A stretch of DNA of 64,000 nucleotides from Piper betle (lineage: Eukaryota > Streptophyta > Magnoliopsida > Piperales > Piperaceae), in contig JAURVB010012700.1 of the NCBI GenBank assembly GCA_033002965.1, positions 1 through 64,000 of the forward strand. The letters are read 5' to 3'. Below, piece by piece: positions 1-12,345 of this stretch. The translations under genes and the position numbers were made by a program. Every line of letters starts with the position of its first letter. The stretch's first letter is position 1. A model generated the notes under the pieces. That model did not search any database. It saw nothing but the letters and a program-made list of their open reading frames with translations, and was not told the DNA's origin.

Positions 1-193
1 CATCATAGCATGCATGTAGAACTACGTTAGAACCCAATCGTTCTCATTCATGCATTTAATATTTGCATCTCCATCTTGAAACGCCGAGAGCAGATCCTGG
101 ACGGCTTAACCGAACCCAGTAGATTAGCGAACGGTTCGGTCGCCGGTGACATTTCCGGGTCGGTTCACGGGTGAGCCGAAACGGGGTGTTACA
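1..193 (-). mobile_element. 5' terminus of an LTR, entering from the left edge
   Basis: Read on the minus strand from 193 leftwards, the sequence begins TGTAACACCCCGTTTCGG and continues with a CGGAAATGTC-like stretch. The LTR-like start at 34262 on the plus strand has the same layout (TGTGACACCCCG, then GGTTCAC, then CGGAAATGTC). TGTNACACCCCG is a common start of plant Ty3-type LTRs. The body of the element would lie outside the window. No protein-coding part is visible. Confidence 0.5.
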
Positions 194-3100
194 ATTTGGC
201 TCTGCTTAGGATCTCAAACTTCCCCTCTCTTTCCGGCATCTTCTACAACCTTTCCTAGCCTTCCCTACCCCTCTCCAATCTATCCAAGGCCCTAGGAGTG
301 GTAAGTCTTGGGGAAGGAAGCCCCAAAAGACTTCTTCCTGGCCCTTTGTGAGGTAAAGGGTGCCTCACCATTCTCCTCATACCCGGCGTTTGTATATCTA
401 TATGTATGTTGTGTTGTTGCATTTTGATTTTATTTGATATTTTACTCATGTATATCTTTGTCTTATGAGCATTTAGAACTTGGTTTCATCGTAAGTGGAT
501 GCAAAAAAAATAGTTATTATTTTTACAAGATTCATGCATAAGGACATGCACTATTTCGGTAGATATTTTATATTTCATGTTATCAGTCAATTTTTTACAT
601 GATTCTTACTTTGACATGTTTATAAAAGGTAGATGTAAAAGTTTTATGAAGCATGTTTTGTCTAGTTTAACCTATATGAGTGTGTATGGGAGACAAAATG
701 AGGCGATTTTAAGTTTTTTCAATTTTTTCACTCTATTTTAAGTTGTATTTAAGTGAAATTTAAGTGTTTTTATATATTAGAATGTTGGCTATTTCACGAT
801 AAAATAACATGCTAAAATAACTTCAGTAAGGGTTTGAATAAAACCCCTAAATGTATTGTGTGAGTATTGTGTTGTTCTGATATGTCATGCTCTATAATTT
901 TACTCCTTGTTGAACTAGATACACGATTTTTATAAAATCTTTAAAAACCACCTAAGGACCTATTAAGCATCTAGTGACAACATGCAAATTTTGAGCTAAG
1001 TTAAAAAAAATCATTTATATGACTAGTTTATTCAAATTTGGTAAAGAGTACATGAATACAGGGTGAAACCCTAATTCTTTCCCCACATTTTACCTAGACT
1101 TAAAGTTGTGTCCTTACAATATCACCCGAAAATTTGGTATCTTTTGAATAAGTAGATTTCTCTATAGAAATTAGCCAAGCCTTGTAGGTTCAACCAGCTT
1201 CAAAAATCTCCTAATCAATGCTTACTAGTCCCGAATCCACCTGTATGCAAATACTTAAACTTTGAACCTGAAATTTTAGAGGATCAAAGAACATGTGGTT
1301 GCTAACTCTTATATTTTACCCAGGCTCATTTGGAGTTTCCAACCACATGAATGGACCTTAGGAAAATTAGTGTGTGGCCCAGGAACACTATTTCCAATAC
1401 CTTTGCCCAACCTAAGTGAGTCTTGTTCACCATGTTGGCCCATGGGTAGCACTTGGTAAATTTTGTGTCTAACCCTTATGATGACACCATTTGGACACCA
1501 TTTAGCCCGCTTGAAAAATCGTCCGATTAAGACCGTTTGATAAAACACTACGTATGAGATTATTCACCAAGTGTATTTGCAACCATAAATTTAATAAATG
1601 TTACATAATGAGGTTTAATAAATTATTAAGTAAGATAATTAAGTTAATTAACTTTATGATTATGTTCTGCATATGTCAGGAGTTCGCCTAGTTTTGCATG
1701 TCCTCGTGGTCAATGAGTGATTAGAGTTTCATCTTCACTTATTAAGATATGCAAGTCAAGTTAGGACGAAGAGCTCAACTCATTTAAGTCTGTAGGATCC
1801 TCCACATCATCTTTTATTTAGCTCATTGAGTGAGATTTTACCAAGATTTAATTGAGGGCGCCGTATGCCGTGTTTTATCGGATCCCTTGGATGACAAGTC
1901 ATTTAGTTGAGTTTTTCTCAAATTGATATTAATAAAAGTTCTTAAATAAACTTTGTTGTCGTTGTTTATTTTAATTATTTATAATTATTTATTTATAATA
2001 ATATTCATATTATGTTAGACTACTTTAAAAAATCTTATTCATATTTATTTATATGATAAATTAATAAGATTAGTGCATAATATCCTAAAATTCTTATTTT
2101 CTAAAAAGGCTTTATTAATATTTCATCCGTAAAAGGTAACACATTCATTCATTAATAATACATTATACCAATATTAATGTAAAATTTTATCAATTTGTAT
2201 TTTTTATTAATTTATGTATATAATTTCAAAATTATAGTTTTCCTAAAAATAATTTTATTATTTTATTAATGCATTTAGTATTTATTAGATAAATTAATTA
2301 AATATAGATTTTTTACTATAATATGAGAATTCAATTAAAATATTAAATTATATTTCATATAATATTAACCTCATAAAATTATTATTTGCATATAAATAAT
2401 TAAATGAAAAAATAAATTATGTAGCATATTTTAATATTAACGTATCTTTAATAATGATTTTATAAGTATATTCTTTTTATCTTAAAATATAAACATTTTC
2501 TAAGTAAAATATAAGTTTATTTAGACTCTCATTATTACTAACTAAAAAAGTTTCCTTCTTAAAAAGCTCTTTAATAAATTTTTTCATATATTTATTTTGA
2601 CAAAAGTTTTCATATTTTCAAAAACAAATTGTAGATAAAAAATTACTTATTTCATCCACTCTTTATTAGTTTATTCACTTTATTTTAGGTAGCCCCGCTC
2701 TTATAATTGTGGTTGTAATTAATTAACATTTTGTAAAATTTTAATTATTAATTATGACTTTTAATAGAATAAAATTTAAATTTACCAATCAATATCAATA
2801 AGAAAAAAATATTATTAGTTATCTTTTATTCAATTACAACTTTTTAATGATAAAACTTAATATCTAAAATATTAAATTATTATTTCTTACTTATTATTGA
2901 TAAATATTTATTAATATAATATAAATGTTTAATAACTTAATCAATTTATATTATCTTAGGTAAATTAAATAAATGTACTCAGGTAGCTTAAATATATTTT
3001 AATTATACGTATATTAGATTTTAAAAATTATTTTTTAAATTGTTTTTTATAAATCATTTCCTTACATTACGATTTTTTTCACCTTGTTAGTAATTTATCC

Positions 3101-4885
3101 TTTTATTAATAATTTATTTTTAATCTCACAATAACTTTATTATCCCTTTAATAAGTAATTAATTTAAAATTATTATTATTATTTCAAAAACCTTAAAATA
3201 TATTTTTATCTAAATAAATATTTTGAAAAAATTTAACAAATTTTATAATATATATAATTATATTATTTGAATTAAAATTTATGTCCTACCAATATATATT
3301 TAATTTAATATTTTTACATAATTGAGTTTTTTATGAGATTGGCTAGTCCTCCCCCTACTCGAATATTGTTGGCCTGACTAGGCTGCTTCCTACCAAATTT
3401 AGTGAAAGGCGACCGGCTCGGCTAGAGAAGGCCAAATCACAGTTATCTGATCTGGCTAACACAACCGGATCCGATTGTAGGGGCCGAACCAGGCAGTACC
3501 CCAAGGAGCCGGACCTAGTCATCCCCATCTAAATCTAAAACTAATTAGCTAGCCAATCTTATTTATTTATTTATTATTATAAAAAAGACTTACACTATAA
3601 TATCATTTGAACTAAAAATTTTAAAAAATAATAAAATCTATTTTTTTATTTAAATTGAATTAAAATAAAAAATTTGCACTTATTAATAACCTACCTGATT
3701 AAAATTTTTAATTTTTTAAAAATAAAATAAAATTATTTCCAATAATAATAATTATTAATAAATTTTAAATGTACCCACACAACATAGGACTATTCTTTAA
3801 CTAATTACATAATAATAATTTATAACCATCCTTTTTTTATTGTTATATATCTTTTTTCTATTTTTTTTGTAAAAACTGTAATTTAATAATTGAACTCCAA
3901 TTTGACCAACATTTAATGGCAAGATTTGAAAACAATCAGCATTAACCAAATATGTTGACTTCAATATTAGTGGTCGGTCGACCATGTTTAATTTAGTGAT
4001 CGCATATCAATGTACCCACGTGCTTCCCATCCATTCAACATCAAACCTGTATGGCATTGCAATGACATTTACCGGGAAATGCAGGGGAGATAAAATTTGG
4101 TTCATATGTTCCCTTGCGCAATAATAACCCGTGTATGATTCAATGTAAGAATAATATTAGTTTTCTTGTATCGTAAAAATATTCAATAAATATTGAAATT
4201 TCATATATTTATCTCCCTAAAAGAGAGACCGTAACCAATGATTAAGAAATAAAGGTCGCATAATGTATGAACTTACAAGAGGTAGAAAGATAAAAAGAGT
4301 TTGAATGGCAATGCTAATTGTTTCTACATAATAAAATAAAAAGTATTTTTCTGTAAGTTTCGTTAAATAAATAGAAGTCTGAAAACGTAGGTAGAATTGA
4401 TTTTTTCGTGATAAACAGACTCACAAATTTGAACAGAAGATTGAAGCCTGTGATCTCTAAAGGAGCAGCTACGTTTTTTAACTCGATTGGGAAGAAATAA
4501 TTTTTCTGGTGCCGAAAGAAACATTACTACAAAAAAGAACGAAAAAATATTTACATTTATGTAGAGATTAATTACCAGGTGAGAGTCTGTAGGGATGAAG
4601 TAAACATGGGTGGTGACGAGACCTTCACTGGAAAATATTTCCCCGAGCACAAAACATGTTTCAAAGCCTTAGACATTGATCAACAATATGCAACATGCAC
4701 ACACACACAGACGACCAAATTGTACGCCTCCCACTAAAAATCTGATACAATTTGATCATTCACTAGCAAGGATTTGAACACCTAGCTGACGAAAACACGC
4801 GAGTGAAACCTGGAGTGGGATTCTTCAACCATAACACAAACTGACGATGGAAGTATATATACATATAAGCCGAGATGCAGTAGAA
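194..4885. other. AT-rich intergenic DNA, no gene recognised
   Basis: About 4.7 kb of mostly AT-rich sequence. Positions 194-1900 have more balanced composition and could be old retroelement non-coding DNA, but no gag or pol motif was found. Positions 1920-3300 are extremely AT-rich. A GC-richer island at about 3330-3530 interrupts this. The short open frames here have no recognisable homology and look like chance. Confidence 0.6.
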
Positions 4886-5590
4886 CTACATAATAGAACA
4901 CGAGTTGGGATTGTCGTCGCTAAAGGCGGAGGAGATGCGCTCCTCGGCCGGTCCGGCCATGGCGTTGCCACCGGACACGGCGTTGCGGACGTACCCCGGC
5001 GGCGCCTTCTTGTCGTAGGTTCCCGGTGCGTAGGGATGGTACACCACGTCGTAGGGCACATAGGGCCACAGCTCCGCCATCTTTCCCGTCCGCTGCCGCA
5101 CCCGGCGCACCACCGCCGCCGGCTCAACGTACCCCACCACCGTCAGCTTGTGCTGCTTCGGCTCCAACTCCACACTCGTCACTCCTACATATATACGTAT
5201 TGTACGCAACGATATAATCATTAACATTAATACATGCATGCACGTATACAATGTAAAAACAATGTCAGATAATATATAGATCATTAATTAATGAAAATTG
5301 ATTACCCTTCATTCCTTGGACAGATTTCTTCACCTTCCTCTCGCAGCCTTCACAGTCGATTTTCACTTTGATCTCCACAGTCTATGCTCGCAAATAGGAT
5401 GGATACCAAATATTGTTCATCAAAAGTAGTCGTCAATAAAGGGTGATCATGCCCATTAGAAAATGAGGGAAAATAAAAGCAGAGAAGAGAGGATAGAGAA
5501 GAGATGTACCTGAAGCTGCTTCTTCTTCTTGTACCTATGCTTGGGCAATGAAAAGTCGCAAAAATTAGCCAGGTAATCTACAACTCCCAT
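4886..5590 (-). CDS. HIPP: Heavy-metal-associated isoprenylated plant protein (HIPP25/26 type)
   Basis: A small cytosolic or membrane-anchored metallochaperone-like protein with one HMA domain. Three exons on the minus strand, 5590-5510, 5381-5306 and 5184-4886, join in frame with GT-AG introns to give 151 residues. Exon 1 encodes a short N-terminus ending in a basic RYKKKKQLQ stretch. Exon 2 carries the metal-binding CEGC at residues 37-40 (IDCEGCERKVKKS). Exon 3 completes the HMA fold (VTSVELEPKQHKLTVVGYV) and holds the family motif ELWPYVPYDVVYHPYAPG. The protein ends CSIM, a CaaX farnesylation site. Length and layout match the HIPP20-27 group. In the family, the Cys pair binds Cd, Zn or Cu and the lipid anchors the protein; some members bind transcription factors. 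The start at 5590 gives the usual short N-terminus. No lesion is seen. A (TA)n tract lies 70-110 bp upstream of the ATG. Confidence 0.93.
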
Positions 5591-5660
5591 GAATCTGCCT
5601 GACGATCTTCCTAATAACTCACAAATTAACGAAGACGATGAGACCTTGCTACCTGGGTAA

Positions 5661-5666
5661 CATACA

Positions 5667-5700
<34 letters not shown>

Positions 5701-5701
5701 G
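5661..5701. repeat. (TA)n microsatellite upstream of HIPP
   Basis: About 40 bp of almost pure TA/CATA repeats in the 5' leader or promoter of the HIPP gene. It is expected to vary in length between individuals. Confidence 0.9.
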
Positions 5702-8700
5702 ATGTATGATATGATCTCGAACTTCCAGCACCACGAAGAAGAACAAGGGGAGCCAGTGGGAAAGGGGTTGGCATTGATGAAGAAGAGTCAAGACTAGACG
5801 GTGGCAGTTCCGAGAAAGAGAGAGCAGCATGGGCAGAAGACAAGTGTTTGGATAAAGGTCGGCGGAGTGGATAAAGTGCCGGCCCTTCGATCTCCGAGCC
5901 TGCCCTTTTGAACTGCATTTGACTACCTTCAATATCTGCCTGACCATGCCGTTCGAAAATGGTTGAGGTTGGATTACAGTCTTAAAGAAATTGATCACAA
6001 CACTTGCACTAGGATTCAGGATTGCTATAATATAAAGAATATATCAGAATATATATTTTTAATTAAAAAACACTAGGATTTAAGATTGTTAATTTCTAAC
6101 AGGAGAATCTCCAGCCTGGGGAACCGGCATTAAATACCTCCATTGTGTTTCGGTTACTAATAGTATTATAAATTATTTATTATTTGAATTTTTTATTTTA
6201 ATTAAGTTATTAATCAAATTTATAAATTTTTATTATAATAACTATTTACTATTTTACTGTCAGTTAAATGGTTAATATATAATTAAAATTTTACCATTTT
6301 CTGTATAATAAATTAACATTTTTAAGTTGGTAAAAAATTTAATTACCTAAAATATTTTCTCATTTGCCAAATGTAAAACATTCCAACCATCCAAGCAATA
6401 ATAATTTAGTATTAGAAATTGAAAAATAAATAATCTAAATTAATTAAATTGATTCTTTGACAAGAAAATTTTTGAAGATTAATATTGAGGTAAGGTAAAG
6501 TGACTTTTATAATTACATGTAATAAAATTAATAATATTTAGTTAAATCAATATACAAGAGTTCCATCATTGTGTCTATATTTAAAATCAGTCTAGTAAAA
6601 TCAATATATATGGTAAATAGGTTATTTATCATTTTTGTTGTATTTAATTTAAAATAATTAGCAAATCAGAAAATTGGATGACCATTTAAAACCTTAATTT
6701 TAATTCATTTTCCTGCATTGATTTATTGAAAAGACTTTCATGTATTGGAGACAGACTAGGGAGGTGGCAATATTATGGGAATTTAGAACTTTTGATTAAG
6801 GAGTAGAAAGGGTTGGGAAGGTAATCATGGGCTTTGGTTCCTCTTGGGCCAGAATAGATTAACTGCAGACAGATGTCGTAACCGATTATTGGGCCGTTGA
6901 CTTGGGGTTTGGAAGATGGGGAGGTCTGCTCAAAACACGGTTCTGATTCATGGTTTGGAAGAAATTAGACGGCAAATAAGGGAGAAAGCAGAAAGAATAA
7001 AAGACAAAAACAGAGAAAAATGAAGCACGCCAGCGGTTCAATGTTCATGCATGCATAATGACATTCCCAAGTAAAGCTAATTCATGCCGAAATTCCTAAT
7101 GAAGCTTCTTGGAGTGTAGCTAAGTAGACAAGTTAATGCGTCAAAGGAAGGACCTTGCTCCTTTGTATCTCATTGGGGCAAAACTATGACATGCTTGACA
7201 AACTCCTCCAACTGCACCCCATATGTCCAACATGAAATTAAAGATCAAAGAATAATGCTAATGGAAGTTTGTTCACATGGGTTTCATGAAATTAGACTGC
7301 TCACATGCCCTGCCCTGGTGCTCATAAGCATGGCATCGGATACAGCCCCTCTCACTTGCTTTTCCCTGTTTATGTTTTCTGGCCTAGATGCCAAAAGTGA
7401 GAAGGTTGGACTTGGCAATGCCTTCTGTCACATTATCTATGATGCACATGAGTTTTTTATTATGAAATGGGTATTATTGAAAAATTCCAACTTATTGAAT
7501 CATGTGAAGATCACTGATATATATATCCGTATATCTTAGTATGTATCTGTTCCCAGACAAGTTTAAGGTGCTCTTGTTTTATTGCCACGGATGGAACATA
7601 TCGACGGCCATGTACTGTATTTGTACACCTGTGAGCAACGCGCTCGAACCGATAACCGCATAAGCTCTCCACGTGATGATCAACGATGCTTTGTCGTAAC
7701 ACAAGGGCCCATGCATGCAGCAGGGAAGTAGAAAACAATGCCTTGTCCTTGCCCTACTCTGATCGTCATCATCTCCATCTTGAACGTTTGCATGACTTCA
7801 TTGCAACAAAAATCCGAATTGCAACAGTGTTCCTGTTTCTTTCCTCTCATCTCCAGCCAATTGATGCCCATAAGGGGTGCGGTTGTGGTTTCGGATATTC
7901 AAGGGCGCAAGCTCCTTGGAGGCATCACCATTTATGAAAGGTCCATACAGCACCAGCCACCAAAGCGATGGATAGCTCAGTACTCTTATGATAGATTGAT
8001 CTACGTCCATTCAGACTGGGATATAAGGGAAGGTGTTAAACTTTTGACACAGATTACTCAGTTAGGAGGCAGACTCATGCATGATGATCTCTAAGCATCC
8101 GAAATTATTAATAAAATCATTTAATCAGCACAGACTACAGTACAAACAATTATATAAAAGCTCTGCAATTTCCAGTCTACCATCCTCTTTTCAAGTGATC
8201 TCCCATCTACCATATGAGGCAGCCTTTATAGTATATAATACGACGCCATTATTGTAGTACCAGCACATACGTAATACTGTTGCATATCAGATCAGACGAT
8301 ATATCAGAGAAAGGTGGTCATGGTCATAGCCTACAATGAATATCTTTACAAAGATAAAAAGAAAAAGGTGGAGATCAGAACTGGTGATATTTAGGGCAAG
8401 ATGAAGAGAGGGATTGGCTATTGGTGGGTCTCTGTCTTGGATATCGGCTTCAAATCACATGTCTACAACCTTTCACCTTCACCTCGCAAGCAGCTTTAGC
8501 GTTCTGTATACAGGTAGGTGGACAGCACATGGGCGACCATGTCCCCTCCACCATCTCCCCTCACCTTCTCTGCCCTTCTCGAGGCCAACCAAACCGCTTG
8601 AAGACGACTCCATCCTCTCCCCTCCCCCTTCTCCGTACTCTCTGCAATTCTGATCATGTCTTGGGAACTGTCACGTTGTATGTTCAATGGGTCCAACAGC

Positions 8701-9712
8701 TTGCTATGTGTGTCATAAAACAATGCAGTTATTAAAGATTTAATTTTCAAGATACTAAAAACCCAAATTCTACTGTTCCGATATACATTTTATCTTATGT
8801 AACTAAAACTCGTTAATTTTTTGTTGCAGGGCCAATTTGGGGACGCCCCATTGCTCTTCGGACTCTTTGGAAAAAGATACGCCACCCCTTTATAAGAAAA
8901 ATCAGTTATAACTCATTGAAAAATTCAAGGGGGATTTCCTACATCCATTTTTAACTCTCGTCCGGTAATCACATCCCAACTAATGAATGCATCCGGTGAA
9001 TTGCACCACCTTTTCTGAGTCAATGACTGCATCAAACCTCACCCAACAATAATAAAAGTACATATTGTTGCCGTCTTTCTCTCCGGGCATTTTGCAGTCA
9101 CAGACCTTAAACCAACGCCTCATTAAAACAAACCATTAAGTATGGTAGTTGGAGAAGCTCTTCCCGACGCAAAAGCAAAATACTGAGAGTGATGACACCC
9201 TTCCCCATCCTCTTGTCCTCTCCAGCCCCACAATTCTCTCTCCCTCGCGTACGAAGTTCTCACATGACCAACTGGAATTGAACTCAAAGCCTTTTCCTGA
9301 TACACTTCTGACCTGACCTGACCCCCCAAAGTTCTGTCACAAAATATGCGTGTACGTTCGCCTGCCCCCACGTTCATTACGCTCCCCCTTTTCGATGCCA
9401 CCCCCGATCATTCATTTTTTTCACGTTACAACTTTATTATATACTAACACTCGTCCCAACATTTTAAACCCTGCATCTTCCTCGTCTCTTTTGCTCTTTC
9501 ACGTCTCTCTTATAAACAAAACCCTACAAGTTATTATATGTGCACAGTCGATCGATAGCTAGGCGACAAGTACGTGCACATCTCACTTTCTATGCATATA
9601 TGGTAATAGTAAAACTGAGCCATAGTTGTATGCTATATATATATCTATATATGTGCAGTCCGAGTAATAGAGCCTCCCAAGCGAGCTTAATTTCTCTCCT
9701 TGCGGTTGAAGA
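5702..9712. other. Intergenic region between HIPP and the RING gene
   Basis: About 4 kb. Positions 6000-6720 are AT-rich. Positions 6730-8700 have more balanced composition and contain several open frames, the longest encoding about 118 residues at 7738-8094, but I recognise no domain, splice pattern or family in them. Positions 9100-9700 are CT-rich, with a TATAAAC-like motif near 9511, and probably hold the promoter and leader of the RING gene. A non-coding RNA in 7.0-8.5 kb cannot be excluded; I saw no familiar miRNA sequence. Confidence 0.5.
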
Positions 9713-10416
9713 ATGGAGAATGGAGTTGGGTGTGAGCATTACCAAGCGTTTCCACAGATGCATCAGAGAAACCCGGGCTTTGTGTTTGGGAATGGCGGGA
9801 AGAGGGATGACATTGATGGCTTCATTGCATTGCAGGTTCGTTTTGGTCCTTCAACCTGTTTCTTGTTTTGTTGTGTTGATTGTTGTTGATGGTATTCATC
9901 GCTGTCTGTTTGTAGAATGAGAGATTGAGAATGGCCTTGCAACAGCAGAGAAGCCAGCAGGTGGAGAGGCTGGTGAAGATGGTGGAAGCCAAAGCTATGT
10001 TCTTGCTGCGGCAAAAGGAAGAAGACGTCTTCAAGGCGAGGAACAAGGCCATGGAGCTCGAGGAATGTCTGAGAAGGGTGGCGGCCGAGAACGAGGCGTG
10101 GCAGAGGTTGGCCAAGGAGAAGGAGGCCGTGGCCATGGCTCTGAGCAATGCTCTGGAGCAGATCAGGGTGTCGACAGCCTGCTGCTCCACCTCCAACGCC
10201 GCCGACGACGCCGAGTCGTGCTGCCATGACTCGCCTTCTCCGACGGCGACGGTGGCCGGAGGCGGGGTGTGCCGGGCGTGCAGTACAAGCAGGTCGTGCG
10301 TGTTGATGCTTCCATGCCGGCACCTCTGTTCTTGCAAGGCATGTGAAGCGTTCTTGGATTTGTGTCCGGTTTGTAAATCTGGAAAGGAGGCAAGCATTGA
10401 GGTTTGCATGCATTGA
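9713..10416 (+). CDS. BOI-type (S-RNase-binding-protein-like) RING E3 ubiquitin ligase
   Basis: A probable RING E3 ubiquitin ligase of the BOI/BRG group, linked in the family to defence, cell-death control and DELLA-related signalling. Two exons, 9713-9835 and 9916-10416, with an 80-nt intron, encode 207 residues. After a short N-terminus (MENGVGCEHYQAFPQMHQ) comes a long charged helix (RSQQVERLVKMVEAKAMFLL and following), then the family's NEAWQ..A segment. The C-terminus is a C3HC4 RING starting VCRACSTSRSCVLMLPCRHL and continuing to CPVC. All zinc ligands appear present and the frame is intact. It is shorter than many Arabidopsis BOI proteins (about 300 residues) because the N-terminus is brief. 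Its neighbours HIPP and the nickel transporter match the Arabidopsis order HIPP25 - SBP-RING - Ni transporter as I recall it. Confidence 0.9.
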
Positions 10417-12345
10417 AAAAAAACAGATATATTGGAAACTCAAATTTATCCCTTCTTTCATCTGGCATTTTAGAACCTGTTCTGTTGTCCAAATCTTCTG
10501 ATCAGTCATGTCTAAGAAATTCATTTTGCATTTTTGCTTTCAAATCTTCTGTTGCGTCATTTGGATTCTTATCAAATCTTGGGTAGAAAAGATTGAACAG
10601 TACGCAATCTCTGTGAATTGATGCAGCTTTGTGTCCCTAATCAATTTTCGCATATTGGCCATGTTCTCACAAAAAATCAAAATATAGATTCCATGCAAAC
10701 CAGATTTTCTTTTTTTCTTAGCGCTTATGCCGCTATAACAGCTTTTTTAGTGTAATCAAGATGCATGTAATTTCATCGATTGACATGAAGACATGAGAGG
10801 GGGAAGGAGGAGCGGTGCAGTAGGAGAAACTAAAAAGAGCATCTTTTCCTTATTAGGGGAGAGAGCATTGCTTGTCCTTTGTGCTTTATTTGTTTCGCAG
10901 GTCTTTATCATCTCCGTTTGATGTATATCATATCCGGTTTTGTTTTGCAGCTGGGCATGAACTCTGAACATTGTCAGGGATTGCCGTTGAACTGAAGGAG
11001 GTGGCGACTGGTGAGATGACAAGGAGCTTTCAGTTTCAGATTCTTGCAGAGCTTTCAATCTTTCTCTTTTTCAGTTTCAGCTGCTTGCTTTGATCTTTCT
11101 TCCTTTTTTTCCTCTGGTTTTTTGACTGCTGCTGCACCTGTCTTTTTTTACCACAATTGATGACAAATTCATACTCTGCCATTAAAAGGGGAGCAGCAGG
11201 CATGGAATGGTTTCAAAAACAAAATCAGAGGTTCTTGCAGCCAGTTTTGTGCCCAATGAATTGCAAGAATCAATTTTTTACGTTTCGAGATTGTTTTGAT
11301 GTTCTTGTTTTGCAAGCCAGTGCTGCTGGGAATTGACGTGTCCTGTGTCATATTATATATACACACACATTGATGGGCATTGATTGGTTTGATCTTTTAG
11401 AATCATCAATGTACATAGGTACAGTGTAGTAACTGCGGCTGCCAATTTTCATCATATGTGACGTGAGAATGATGAACAACCTTGCCTATATATCCTGAAA
11501 TATTAACGGTGCTCTATTTCTAAAGTCTGTTACAAGGCCTCAGAAAAAAAGTTTTTTTAAAGGATGGCTGAAAACAGTTTGCAATGTGTATCATACAGAA
11601 AGAAGAAATAGGTAGCAGCAAGTCCCCCCAACCTTCTCCATGCCCCAACCTTTTGCTAGTCTTGGTTTTCTTCATTTGTTTCTTTCAGACATCTATCTCT
11701 ATATATACCAATATCGATGATTTTTAATTAAGTACCACTGTATATTCTTTAAATATTTAATAATATTATCCTTTTATTTTTTATTTGCAGGAGTATTTAA
11801 TTTATTTGATTAGGCTTTGCCAAGTATATTTTAATTATTTTATTAAAAAATAATTTGAATAATTATTATACTTTTAAAATAGAAGTGCATTATATTCGAA
11901 GTCAAAATGTTTAAATTTATGTTAAAATCAAATTAAATAAAAATAATAATAAACAAATAAAAATCATTTAACACCCGCAAATTCAACTTTTTTAGGGCAT
12001 ATTTGTTTTCTTTATTTATTTCCTCTTACACGGTATACTTTTATTTACAATTTTCCTAATTTATTTTAAACCGAGAATACTTGCGTTAAGCAATTGAACT
12101 GGACCGATTTCAGGCCATGGGCCTTAAATCCTACCGACATACAAACCATCGCCGGCCCATTAATATAAGGCCCAATTCAAATTTGTTCAACCCCATCCCC
12201 ACTGACCACCCGAAGCTTCCCCACCACGTCCCCAACATCTTCGGCATCCAATCGCCGGAGGCTTTTTCCGGCCAATTTCGCCGCCGATCTCTCCTTCGAC
12301 CGCCCCAACTCCGATAAAGATCCGATCTTTGCCGCCCCATCGATC
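10417..12345. other. Intergenic region between RING gene and FREE1
   Basis: The first 700 bp, partly pyrimidine-rich, probably include the RING gene 3' UTR. Positions 11700-12100 are AT-rich. Positions 12110-12345 become GC- and C-rich and form the FREE1 leader. No gene is seen. Short open frames on both strands at 12117-12550 mirror the Pro-rich FREE1 exon and leader and have no family match. Confidence 0.5.

Noticed and set aside
7186..8094. Overlapping open frames of 75-118 codons on both strands
   Set aside because: No family, domain, splice pattern or codon signal was recognised, and frames on opposite strands are equally long, so I could not support a gene.
8401..8499. A 32-codon ORF starting MKRGIGYWWVSVLDIGF as a possible small peptide of the DVL/ROT4 kind
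   Set aside because: It lacks the conserved DVL C-terminal core and no other peptide family fits.
10162..10185. GTGTCGACAG in the RING gene as a third ZDRE
   Set aside because: The last base is G, not C or T, so it does not fit RTGTCGACAY, and it lies inside coding sequence.
12117..12317. ORF upstream of FREE1
   Set aside because: Lies in the C-rich leader, has no homology and is not in frame with FREE1.
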